Part shown: positions 1-6,564 of the stretch, one piece after another
Position numbering within the stretch: the stretch's first letter is position 1
Layout of the letters: each line of letters opens with the position of its first letter
DNA from: Planctomycetota bacterium
Lineage (GTDB): Bacteria > Planctomycetota > UBA8742 > JACQVU01
Direction: 5' to 3'
Length of the DNA stretch: 16,386 nt
Assembly (NCBI GenBank): GCA_016209585.1
Contig: JACQVU010000479.1
Span: 1 to 16,386 of the forward strand
Program-made: the position numbers and the translations under genes
The notes under the pieces: model-generated
What the model was told of the DNA's origin: nothing
Database searches by the model: none
The model's input: the letters and a program-made list of their open reading frames with translations, nothing else

Positions 1-1462
1 ACCCCGCCCCCAGGAAGAGCAGCGCCTTGAAGAAGGCGTGCGTCATCAGGTGGAAAACCCCCGCCGCGTAGGCCCCCGCGCCCACCCCCACGAACATGTA
101 CCCCAGTTGGGAGATCGTCGAATAGGCCAGCACCCGCTTGATGTCGAACTGCGACAACGCGATCAGCCCGGCCCACAGCGCCGTGAACGCCCCCACCGCC
201 AGCATCACCGCCATCGCGCCGGGCGCCACCTCCCAATTGAACAGGAAGTTCATCCGCGCCACCATGTACACCCCCGCCGTCACCATCGTCGCCGCGTGGA
301 TCAGCGCCGACACCGGCGTCGGCCCGGCCATCGCGTCCGGCAGCCAGACGTACAGCGGAACCTGCGCCGACTTCCCCGTCGCCCCCACGAACAGCAACAG
401 CGCGGCCAGCGTCAGCGCCGGCGCGCCCAAAAGTGTCCGCCCGGCGAGCGCCGCGGCCGCGCCCCCCGCCCCCGGCGACCATGAAGGCCCCCGCACCCAC
501 TCCCGCAAAGCGTCGAACGACAGCGACACCCGCCCCGCCTCCGTGTCGAACATCAGCCCCACCAGCAGGAACATCCCCAGCACGAAGCCGGCGTCGCCCA
601 CCCGGTTCACGATGAACGCCTTCCGCCCCGCGTCGCAGTTCTTCAAATCGCCGTACCAGAACCCGATCAACAGGTACGAGCACAGCCCCACCCCCTCCCA
701 CCCCATGAACAGCAGCGGCAGCCCGTCGCCCAGCACCAGGATCAGCATCGCCGCGCAGAACAGGTTCAGATAGGCGAAGAACCGCGCCACCCCCGGATCC
801 CCCGCCATGTACCCCGTCGAGTAGACGTGGATCAGAAACCCCACTCCCGTCACCACCAGCAGCATCACGGCCGTCAGGCGGTCGGCGAACAGCCCGAACG
901 ACACCTCCCATCCCCCGGCTGAAAACCAGATCCACAACGGTTGCCGCAGCGCCGAGACGAACACCGGTTTCTGGGCGAGATCGCTCGCCCGCTCCAGCCG
1001 CTCGGCTTCCGAAATGCCCGCCGTCTCGGCCCCCACCAGCGCCTGGTCCGGCGTGAACAGCAAGGCCCCGCCGTCGCCGTCCACGAACTCGATCTGTTTC
1101 AACCGCGCCAGCGGAATCTGCCCGCGCGCCCCCTCCCGCGGCGGACGCGGAAAGGGCGACCCGTCGGCGTTGATCAGCCGCCGCTGGTCGGCGGGCATGA
1201 GGCTGGCGCCGTCGGCCCCGTAGAAGAACGGCTCCCGCAGCGCGTCGATCTCCAGCGGACGCCCGGCGGCGTCCCGCGGCGCCTCGCGCGTCATGCGCGC
1301 CAGCACCGCGCACGACAACACGAACGAGGCCCCAACCGCCCCGCACGCCAGCCACCCGGCGGCCCGCGCGCCGAGCCGCGCGCCGAACATCCCGTTCACC
1401 GCGAACCCCAGCAGCGGCAGCAGCGGAATGAGGTAAAGCAAGTTGTGGATACCGTCGCTCAT
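1..1462 (-). CDS. nuoL: NADH-quinone oxidoreductase subunit L, 3' end missing
   Basis: This is the antiporter-like proton-pumping subunit at the distal end of the complex I membrane arm. Some 487 residues are visible before the gene runs off the left edge (family length is about 610 or more). Conserved segments are GWEGVGLCSYLLIGF (residues 254-268, with the essential TM5 glutamate E256), GATGKSAQVPLYVWLPDAMA (358-377, with the TM7 lysine K363) and GPTPVSALIHAATMVTAGVY (378-397), followed by QFDIKRVLAYSTISQLGYMF. The ATG at 1462 begins MSDGIHN, 31 bp after nuoK stops. That spacer holds a small hairpin (GCCCGT/ACGGGC, 1475-1491) and no strong Shine-Dalgarno. The loop between TM2 and the QPLW motif at residue 174 is about 110 residues longer than in E. 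coli NuoL as I recall it. The family assignment is certain; the function of the insert is unknown. Confidence 0.97.
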   Translation of the reverse strand, partial: MSDGIHNLLYLIPLLPLLGFAVNGMFGARLGARAAGWLACGAVGASFVLSCAVLARMTREAPRDAAGRPLEIDALREPFFYGADGASLMPADQRRLINADGSPFPRPPREGARGQIPLARLKQIEFVDGDGGALLFTPDQALVGAETAGISEAERLERASDLAQKPVFVSALRQPLWIWFSAGGWEVSFGLFADRLTAVMLLVVTGVGFLIHVYSTGYMAGDPGVARFFAYLNLFCAAMLILVLGDGLPLLFMGWEGVGLCSYLLIGFWYGDLKNCDAGRKAFIVNRVGDAGFVLGMFLLVGLMFDTEAGRVSLSFDALREWVRGPSWSPGAGGAAAALAGRTLLGAPALTLAALLLFVGATGKSAQVPLYVWLPDAMAGPTPVSALIHAATMVTAGVYMVARMNFLFNWEVAPGAMAVMLAVGAFTALWAGLIALSQFDIKRVLAYSTISQLGYMFVGVGAGAYAAGVFHLMTHAFFKALLFLGAG

Positions 1463-1493
1463 GGCTCGCGCCGCGCCCGTCCTGAACGGGCTG

Positions 1494-1853
1494 CTACCCC
1501 TGCAACCGCTGGAAGTCCCGCGTGTCCACCGACTGTTTCTTCCGGAACAGCGTCACCAGGATGGCCAGCCCCACGGCCGCCTCCGCGGCCGCGACGGCGA
1601 TGATCATCATCACGAACACCTGGCCCCCGGTCCGCGCCTGAATCTCGAACGCCGGCCGCGCCGACCACTGGAACGAGTTGAACGCCACCAGCACCAGGTT
1701 CACCGCGTTCAACATGATCTCCAGCGACATCAGCACCGTGAGCAGGTTGCGCCGCGTCAGCACCCCGTATGCCCCAATCGAAAACAACAACGCCGCCAGC
1801 AGCAGCGTGTTCTCCAACGTGAAGACCTGGTGCAGCAACATCGCCGAAACCAT
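1494..1853 (-). CDS. nuoK: NADH-quinone oxidoreductase subunit K
   Basis: NuoK is a three-helix membrane subunit of complex I that takes part in proton transfer. The motif RRNLLTVLMSLEIMLNAVNL carries the conserved TM2 glutamate, and AAAEAAVGLAILV carries the conserved TM3 glutamate. The protein is 119 residues, against about 100 in E. coli; much of the excess is a loop of about ten extra residues between the two glutamate helices (around SFQWSARPAFEIQARTGG). A GTG at 1856 directly precedes the ATG at 1853. I chose the ATG because GGGAGGG on the coding strand then sits at better spacing, but the GTG remains possible. The gene lies 88 bp downstream of nuoJ across a repeat-bearing spacer and 31 bp before nuoL, in the same presumed transcript. 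Confidence 0.95.
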   Translation of the reverse strand: MVSAMLLHQVFTLENTLLLAALLFSIGAYGVLTRRNLLTVLMSLEIMLNAVNLVLVAFNSFQWSARPAFEIQARTGGQVFVMMIIAVAAAEAAVGLAILVTLFRKKQSVDTRDFQRLQG

Positions 1854-1860
1854 CACCGCC

Positions 1861-1941
1861 CTCCCAACCCCGACCCCCGAGAGAAGTTGTTAGTGGTCAG
1901 TTGTCAGCCGACGACGCGCTCCAGTTCCCGACCCCCGACCC
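1861..1941. repeat. Degenerate heptamer repeats in the nuoJ-nuoK spacer
   Basis: The spacer contains 7-bp periodic sequence. On the plus strand CCCGACC occurs twice in tandem (1927-1940). A second block (1863-1883) reads as CCCAACC, CCGACCC, CCGAGAG. Between them, 1889-1907 reads as GTTAGTG, GTCAGTT, GTCAG, again in 7-bp steps. The heptamer array at the right end of the window is GGG-rich in the same way. I see no gene or clear hairpin here. Confidence 0.5.
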
Positions 1942-2535
1942 TCACAACCGCCGCTTCGCCAGAACCACCGCCCCGACTGCGGCGACCAGGATCAGCACCG
2001 ACACGGCCTCGAACTGGAACGTGAACCCCTGGTCGCGGTTGAACAGCGCCTCGCCGATCTCCTTCGGCCCGCCCCACTTCCCGTCAACCTTCGCCGCCGG
2101 CGCGGGAGCGGGCGCGGCCGCCTTCGCTCCACCACTCGCGCCGGCTTCGCCCGCCGGAGCCGGCGCCGCGGTCTCGTAGTCGTCCGACAGCGCGTACGTG
2201 GTCACCGCGTGCGTCGTCGCCAGGAAAAAAAGGGCCGCGAAGACCGCGGCCGCCAACCGGAAATCCGGCTCTTTCGGCTCCACCGCCTCTTCCCGCCGCG
2301 GGTTGATCATCATGATGACGAACGTGAACAACACCATGATCGCCCCCGCGTACACCAGCACCTGGATCACCGCCAGGAACGTGGCCGAGAGCGCCAGAAA
2401 GATCGCCGCCACCGGGAAGAACATCGCCACCAGCGTGAACGCGGCCGTCACCGCGTTGCGCACGCTCACGGTCAACACCGCCAGCACGACGGCCAAGGCG
2501 GCGCAGCCCAGGAACAGAACGTCCAGAAAATCCAT
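1942..2535 (-). CDS. nuoJ: NADH-quinone oxidoreductase subunit J
   Basis: NuoJ is a membrane subunit of complex I; its TM3 takes part in coupling quinone chemistry to proton pumping. The signature VLVYAGAIMVLFTFVIMMI (residues 60-78) is the conserved TM3. The C-terminus GFTFQFEAVSVLILVAAVGAVVLAKR matches the family's last helix in character. Residues about 121-150 form an unusual Ala/Pro-rich linker (APAPAGE...APAPAPAAK) between TM4 and the final helix, so the protein is 197 residues long. The ATG at 2535 begins MDFLDVLFLG. No strong Shine-Dalgarno precedes it, only scattered GGG triplets. The gene lies 61 bp after nuoH; nuoI, which usually occupies this position, is absent. Confidence 0.94.
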   Translation of the reverse strand: MDFLDVLFLGCAALAVVLAVLTVSVRNAVTAAFTLVAMFFPVAAIFLALSATFLAVIQVLVYAGAIMVLFTFVIMMINPRREEAVEPKEPDFRLAAAVFAALFFLATTHAVTTYALSDDYETAAPAPAGEAGASGGAKAAAPAPAPAAKVDGKWGGPKEIGEALFNRDQGFTFQFEAVSVLILVAAVGAVVLAKRRL

Positions 2536-2596
2536 GTCCCGTGACCCCAGCGCGCTCCCGTCCGTCCACCCCGCCGCGGTCGCCGTCGCCCGCCGC

Positions 2597-3685
2597 CTAT
2601 CGCACCGCCAGAACCCCCGTCACGAAAATGTTCGCCAGCGCCAGCGGCAGCAACCCCTTCCACCCCAGGCGCATCAACTGGTCGTACCGGAACCGCGGCA
2701 GCGTCCAGCGCACCCACAGGTACACGAACAGCAACAGCGCCCATTTCACCAGGAAGCAACCCACCGTGGCCGCGGCCGTCTGCCAACCGGGGGTGAGCAT
2801 GGCTTCAACACCGTAGGGCAGCGCCCAGCCGCCCAGGAAGAGCGTGACCACGAACGCGGCCATCGAGGCCAGGGCCGCGTACTCCCCCAGGAAGAACATC
2901 CCGAACTTCATCGACGAATACTCGGTGTGGTACCCGCCCACCAACTCCGGCTCAGCCTCCGGCAAATCGAAGGGCAGCCGGTTCCCCTCCGCGAACGCGC
3001 ACACCCAGAAAATCAGGAAGGCGACCGGCTGGTGGAAACAGTACCAGTTCGGCAGGAAGCCCAGGAACGTCCCCTGCTGCTGCGTGACGATCTCCGGCAG
3101 CGAGAGCGATCCCGCCGACATGATCAAAGAGATCAGCGCCAACCCCATCGGAATCTCGTACGAGATCAGTTGCGCCGACGAGCGCAACCCGCCCAGCAGG
3201 GAGAACTTATTGTTGGAAGCCCACCCGCCGTACGCGACGCCGTACACCGCGATGGAGGTGAGCGCCACCACGAACACCAGCCCGACGTCGAGCGACGCCA
3301 GGGCGAACGCGGCCCCGGGGTCCGCCGTGTTCGCGGTTCCGAACGGCATCACCCCGAACACCACCATGCCGGGGAAAAAGGCCATGAACGGCCCCACGAT
3401 GTAGAAGAACCGGTTCACGTGGTCCGGCACGATGTCTTCCTTCAGGAAGAGTTTCACCGCGTCGGCGATCCACTGGAGAATCCCGGCCGGCCCCACCCGG
3501 TTCGGCCCGATACGGTTCTGGATGCGGGCGCACACCTTCCGCTCGGCGTAGACCAGCAGGCCGGCGGTGACCATCAGCACGTTGAAAAGCGCGAACGCCC
3601 ACAGGAGCGTCCACGCCCACCACAGGCTCCCCTCGCCCGTGCCGGGCAAACGCAACAGCAACGCGCCAGCGCACGCCATGATCAT
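2597..3685 (-). CDS. nuoH: NADH-quinone oxidoreductase subunit H
   Basis: NuoH links the membrane arm of complex I to the peripheral arm and lines the quinone chamber. The 362-residue protein has the family signature AERKVCARIQNRIGPNRVG (residues 47-65), the conserved GGWASNNKFSLLGGLRSS (153-170) continuing into AQLISYEIP, and the acidic quinone-site loop AEGNRLPFDLPEAEPELVGG (232-251) followed by YHTEYSS. The start is ambiguous: ATG at 3685 gives MIMACAG, and a second ATG follows at 3679. No strong Shine-Dalgarno is visible. It is the first nuo gene here. Upstream lies a gap of more than 900 bp with no nuoA-G, so the gene either has its own promoter or is separated from the rest of the cluster by rearrangement. 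The next gene downstream is nuoJ, without nuoI. Confidence 0.97.
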   Translation of the reverse strand: MIMACAGALLLRLPGTGEGSLWWAWTLLWAFALFNVLMVTAGLLVYAERKVCARIQNRIGPNRVGPAGILQWIADAVKLFLKEDIVPDHVNRFFYIVGPFMAFFPGMVVFGVMPFGTANTADPGAAFALASLDVGLVFVVALTSIAVYGVAYGGWASNNKFSLLGGLRSSAQLISYEIPMGLALISLIMSAGSLSLPEIVTQQQGTFLGFLPNWYCFHQPVAFLIFWVCAFAEGNRLPFDLPEAEPELVGGYHTEYSSMKFGMFFLGEYAALASMAAFVVTLFLGGWALPYGVEAMLTPGWQTAAATVGCFLVKWALLLFVYLWVRWTLPRFRYDQLMRLGWKGLLPLALANIFVTGVLAVR

Positions 3686-3846
3686 ACCCGGTCAGCAGCA
3701 CGGCCCCTGTCCGGCGCTCGCGCGCGCCCAGACCGCGCCTCACCCCGTGACGCGAGCCTTTCGCCGCCGCGATATTTACCCCTTGGCGGCGTTCCTTGCA
3801 GCGGAAAACGGAATTTTATCGGTCGGCCCAGGCGCGAAGGTGAGGA

Positions 3847-3883
3847 GGGGAGCGCGTCGCGCCAGAGACGCGACGCGCTCCCC
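3847..3883. repeat. Perfect 15-bp GC-rich hairpin
   Basis: GGGGAGCGCGTCGCG (3847-3861) and its exact reverse complement (3869-3883) flank the 7-nt loop CCAGAGA. Neither strand has a T-tract after the stem, so it is not a canonical intrinsic terminator. It lies about 160 bp upstream of nuoH and about 740 bp beyond the asnB stop, both read leftward. It could be a 5' leader structure for nuoH, an RNA-stabilising or processing element, or a binding palindrome. The structure is certain; the role is not. Confidence 0.75.
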
Positions 3884-4282
3884 AGAGCGAGGAGTTTGGA
3901 TGGGAAAGGGAGGAAGTTAGGAAGGATCACCTCCGCGGACCTGCGGCGCGCCATGGCGCCGTCCCTCCGGACGAACAGACCCACCCTCGCCCCACGGCGG
4001 CACTGCCGTCCGGTCCGCGGCGAACCGATCTTCCCACCGTCATGACCAGGGCCAACCACACCAAGCCCAGCGGCGGGAACTGAGAACCAATCAGAGGACT
4101 GCCAACCGGCACGGAACGCTTCCAGGCGCCATCCACCGGAACCTCGGCTCTGAATACGCGCCGCGCGCCGGTGCCACCCGAAAACGATCCGCCCCTTGGG
4201 GACGGGATTCTATGCTAGTTGCAGATCATGTCAAAATGATTCGGCGCCGATCCGTGAAAAACCAGGACGGACGTTGTTGTAA

Positions 4283-4301
4283 CTCCTTATGGTGCAAGGA
4301 G
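4283..4301 (+). promoter_or_regulatory. Shine-Dalgarno-sequestering hairpin before a small ORF
   Basis: CTCCTT (4283-4288) is an exact complement of AAGGAG (4296-4301), separated by the 7-nt loop ATGGTGC. AAGGAGG (4296-4302) is the best Shine-Dalgarno match in the window and stands 8 nt before a TTG start. If transcribed rightward, the stem would hide the ribosome-binding site, as in translational switches. The pairing is visible; regulation is inferred. Six base pairs with a seven-base loop is only moderately stable. Confidence 0.4.
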
Positions 4302-4310
4302 GAAAAAAAG

Positions 4311-4382
4311 TTGAAGAAATTCACAAAATTCGTGCTGGCGGTATCAGGTCTTGCGAAACATGCGATCAAAATCGGATCATGA
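4311..4382 (+). CDS. Candidate 23-residue cationic small protein, TTG start
   Basis: This short frame opens with TTG 8 nt after a perfect AAGGAGG and ends at TGA (4380-4382). The peptide begins MKKFTKFVLAVSGLAKHA and is lysine-rich and partly hydrophobic, like a small membrane-active peptide, a leader peptide, or the first part of a signal sequence. The DNA is richer in A/T than the neighbouring genes. No known gene follows it on the plus strand before the MITE and the convergent asnB. It could instead be the 5' remnant of a gene cut off after residue 23. It resembles no family that I can name. The ribosome-binding site is the main support; whether it is expressed is unknown. Confidence 0.35.
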   Translation: MKKFTKFVLAVSGLAKHAIKIGS

Positions 4383-4414
4383 GGATCATGCGATCACTAT
4401 AATCAAGTGTGATC
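4359..4414. repeat. GATC cluster with direct and inverted repeats around TATAAT
   Basis: CATGCGATCA occurs twice (4359-4368 and 4387-4396). Five GATC sites lie within about 50 bp (4364, 4375, 4384, 4392, 4411). GATCAC (4392-4397) and GTGATC (4409-4414) form an inverted repeat around a consensus TATAAT (4398-4403). No good -35 hexamer lies 16-18 bp upstream on the plus strand. This could be an operator region or part of a replication or partition signal; the sequence alone does not decide. Confidence 0.4.
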
Positions 4415-4451
4415 CAGACATTATCATTTATCCGGCACGCCCCGCCCGCGC

Positions 4452-4622
4452 TTAGAACCTATTTCAGTAGGTGCTTCGTCGGCGGCGGACGAGCGAGAGG
4501 GCCGGGAACGAGGAGCGGCGAAACGGCAGTATTTCGGAGATCAATACGACGTTTCGCCGCGACGATGTTCCTGGCCATCGCAGCCGTCTGCAGACCGAAT
4601 GACCTGCTGAAACAGGTTCTTA
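4452..4622. mobile_element. 165-bp MITE with TTA target-site duplication
   Basis: The 18-bp ends GAACCTATTTCAGTAGGT (4455-4472) and, on the opposite strand, GAACCTGTTTCAGCAGGT (4619-4602) match at 16 of 18 positions. TTA flanks the element on both sides (4452-4454 and 4620-4622). The inside is an imperfect foldback centred near 4537: GCGGCGAAACG (4515-4525) pairs exactly with CGTTTCGCCGC (4550-4560), with an inner GTATT/AATAC stem. No transposase is encoded. Size, inverted ends, palindromic body and 3-bp duplication define a non-autonomous MITE. A TNA-type duplication would suit mobilisation by an IS1031-like member of the IS5 family, which is inference. The right flank is immediately beside the asnB stop codon. 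Confidence 0.82.
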
Positions 4623-4623
4623 A

Positions 4624-6534
4624 TCAACCGCCCCGCCAACCGGCCAGCGCTTCCGGGCGTGCCTGCCACCACCGCGCCAGCACGTACAGCGCGTAGAGCC
4701 GCTCGCCGTGGTCGGCTCGCAGGGCAAGGTGCTCTTCCACCATCCGCGCCACGAATGATCGGTTGAAACCGGGCGGCAGCGAGCCGCCGCCCTTGCCCGT
4801 GAGCGCCGCGCGGAACATCTCACGCCACGGCCCGCGAATCCACCGGCCGAGCGGCGCGGCGAAGCCCTGCTTCGGACGGTGCACGATCTCCGTCGGCAGG
4901 TATCTCGCCGCCACCCGCTTCAACAGCGGTTTCGAGCGCCGGGTGGTGAAGAGCGCCGCGCGTGGCAGGCGCGCCGCGAACGCGGCCAGGTCGTGGTTGA
5001 GGAAGGGCAATCGCACTTCCAGCGAGTGCGCCATGGCCGCGCGGTCCACCTTCACCAGCAGGTCGTCGGGCAGGTAGGCGACCAGGTCGCGCCGCCGCAT
5101 GTCGAGCGCCTGTTCATCCGCGCCGGCCCGGGCCGCGAGCGTGGAACGCCGTTCGCCACGAACGGGGGTCGCCAGGAAGGGGGACAGCCCCGGGACCAGG
5201 GCCGCGATCTGCGCGCCGGAAAACCCCGCCACCGTGGAGCGCCACGGGGCGCGCTCATACTCCTCGGCCGAGGCCAGGAACTTCCGCGCCTGCTTCACGG
5301 CCGACCGCCCGATCGCGCCGTGCCCTTCGGGGATCAGGCGCGAAGCCGCCAGCAGCGCCCGCCGGAAAACGCGGGGCAGGGCGTTGTACCGCGCGGTGAG
5401 CAGCCGCGCGCGGTACCGCCGGTAGCCGCCGAACATCTCGTCGCCGCCATCGCCCGCCAGCACGGCCTTGCGCGACCTCGCGGCCAAGCGCGCCACGGCC
5501 CACGTGGGAATGGCTGAGGAATCCGCGAACGGGCCGTCGTACGAAAAGATGAGCCGGTCGAGTTCTTCCGGGTCGGGCGGCGCGACCACGGTTTCCTCAA
5601 GCCGCAGCCCCAGCCGCCGCGCCGCGGCGCGCGCGAAGGACCGCTCGTCGTGGTCGGCGTCGGCGAAACCCGCGCAAAACCCGACCAGGTCGCGCGCCCC
5701 AGCCTCCACCGCCAGCGCGGCCACCAGGCTGGAATCCACCCCGCCGGACAGCAGAACGCCCACGGGCACGTCGGCCACCAGGCAGAGGCGCACGGCCCGT
5801 CGCAAGAGCGCCAGCGCCTGCTCGGCGTCGTCGCCGCGGGGATCGCGGGGCGTCGCGTCCAGCCGCCAGTACTCCAATTTGTCCGGCGGCGCGGCTCCGG
5901 CCCGGAAGAGCAGCGCGTGCGCCGGCGGCACGGAGTGCACCGCGTCCGGCCAGAACTCGCCGGCCGGGGGGACGAGGTCGGCCAGGTAGCCGGCCAGCGC
6001 GGCTGAATCGGTCCGCGACGGGCCGCGGCACTCCGGCGGGAAGGCTCCCGTTTCCGAGCCGAAGAGCAGCGCGTCGCCTGCCTCCCGCCAGAAGAGCGGT
6101 TTCTCGCCGAAGCGGTCGCGGGCCAGAAGGAGCGTCTGTTCGCGGGCGTCGAAGAAGGCCAGCGCGAACATGCCCGTCAGGCGCTCCAGCCCGCGAACTC
6201 CCCAGCGGGCCAGCGCGGAGAGGGCCGCTTCGGTGTCGGAGGTCGTGCGGAAGGGCACGCCCTCCGCGCGCAGTTCGGCGCGGAGTTCGGCGTGGTTGTA
6301 GATCTCGCCGTTCAGGGCGATCTGGAAGCGCCCCTCTGGCGTGGCCATGGGCTGCGCACCGCCGGGGGGGTCGATGATCGCCAGGCGAGCCGTGGCCAGG
6401 CCGAAGGAACCCTCCACGCGGGCGGCGCGGCCGTCGGGACCGCGGTGGGCGAGACGCGCCGCCATGCGAGCGAGCGTTTCGGCCGGGGCCGGGGCGCCCG
6501 TCGCCCGATGCCAGAGACCGACGATGCCGCACAT
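4624..6534 (-). CDS. asnB: Asparagine synthase (glutamine-hydrolysing)
   Basis: The enzyme makes asparagine from aspartate, ATP and glutamine; paralogues modify cell-envelope or exopolysaccharide-associated substrates. The 636-residue protein starts MCGIVGLWHR, exposing catalytic Cys2 of the class II glutaminase domain after Met removal, with HRGPD (30-34) and NGEIYNH (75-81). The synthetase domain has the ATP pyrophosphatase loop SGGVDSS (263-269), then YDGPFADSSAIPTWAVARLA, GDGGDEMFGGYRRYRAR and VDRAAMAHSLEVRLPFL. Length is typical. The ATG at 6534 is fixed by the Cys2 requirement; the Shine-Dalgarno is weak. It follows glgC by 30 bp across a short GGCGG/CCGCC hairpin, so co-transcription is likely. 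A MITE abuts its stop codon. Whether it makes free asparagine or amidates another carboxylate cannot be told from sequence. Confidence 0.94.
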   Translation of the reverse strand: MCGIVGLWHRATGAPAPAETLARMAARLAHRGPDGRAARVEGSFGLATARLAIIDPPGGAQPMATPEGRFQIALNGEIYNHAELRAELRAEGVPFRTTSDTEAALSALARWGVRGLERLTGMFALAFFDAREQTLLLARDRFGEKPLFWREAGDALLFGSETGAFPPECRGPSRTDSAALAGYLADLVPPAGEFWPDAVHSVPPAHALLFRAGAAPPDKLEYWRLDATPRDPRGDDAEQALALLRRAVRLCLVADVPVGVLLSGGVDSSLVAALAVEAGARDLVGFCAGFADADHDERSFARAAARRLGLRLEETVVAPPDPEELDRLIFSYDGPFADSSAIPTWAVARLAARSRKAVLAGDGGDEMFGGYRRYRARLLTARYNALPRVFRRALLAASRLIPEGHGAIGRSAVKQARKFLASAEEYERAPWRSTVAGFSGAQIAALVPGLSPFLATPVRGERRSTLAARAGADEQALDMRRRDLVAYLPDDLLVKVDRAAMAHSLEVRLPFLNHDLAAFAARLPRAALFTTRRSKPLLKRVAARYLPTEIVHRPKQGFAAPLGRWIRGPWREMFRAALTGKGGGSLPPGFNRSFVARMVEEHLALRADHGERLYALYVLARWWQARPEALAGWRGG

Positions 6535-6564
6535 GGCCGGGGGCGGAAGGCGGTCAGCCGCCCG

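Larger units (their letters stand above)
3686..4310. other. Long intergenic region upstream of nuoH
   Basis: No convincing gene is visible. The nuoH-proximal part has A/T-rich patches that could be -10-like on the minus strand (TAAATA at 3776-3771, TAAAAT at 3818-3813) but without well-spaced -35 hexamers. A perfect 15-bp hairpin lies at 3847-3883 and is listed separately. A minus-strand frame stays open from about 4216 to 3927 with a plausible hydrophobic stretch (FPPLGLVWLALVMTVG) but no supported start or recognised homology. From about 4205 the sequence becomes visibly richer in A/T. Confidence 0.6.

Noticed and set aside
3926..3936. GGATCACCTCC, identical to the 3' tail of 16S rRNA
   Set aside because: Only 11 bases match; the upstream 16S helix sequence is absent, and on the opposite strand no start codon follows the resulting GGAGGTGATCC at a usable distance. 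Most likely chance.
2198..4045. Plus-strand frame of about 615 codons opposite nuoJ and nuoH
   Set aside because: It is antisense to clear complex I genes, has low-complexity Arg/His/Pro-rich sequence, and no motif.
4409..4696. Plus-strand frame of 95 codons crossing the MITE
   Set aside because: It runs through the MITE and into the antisense of asnB, and has no ribosome-binding site.
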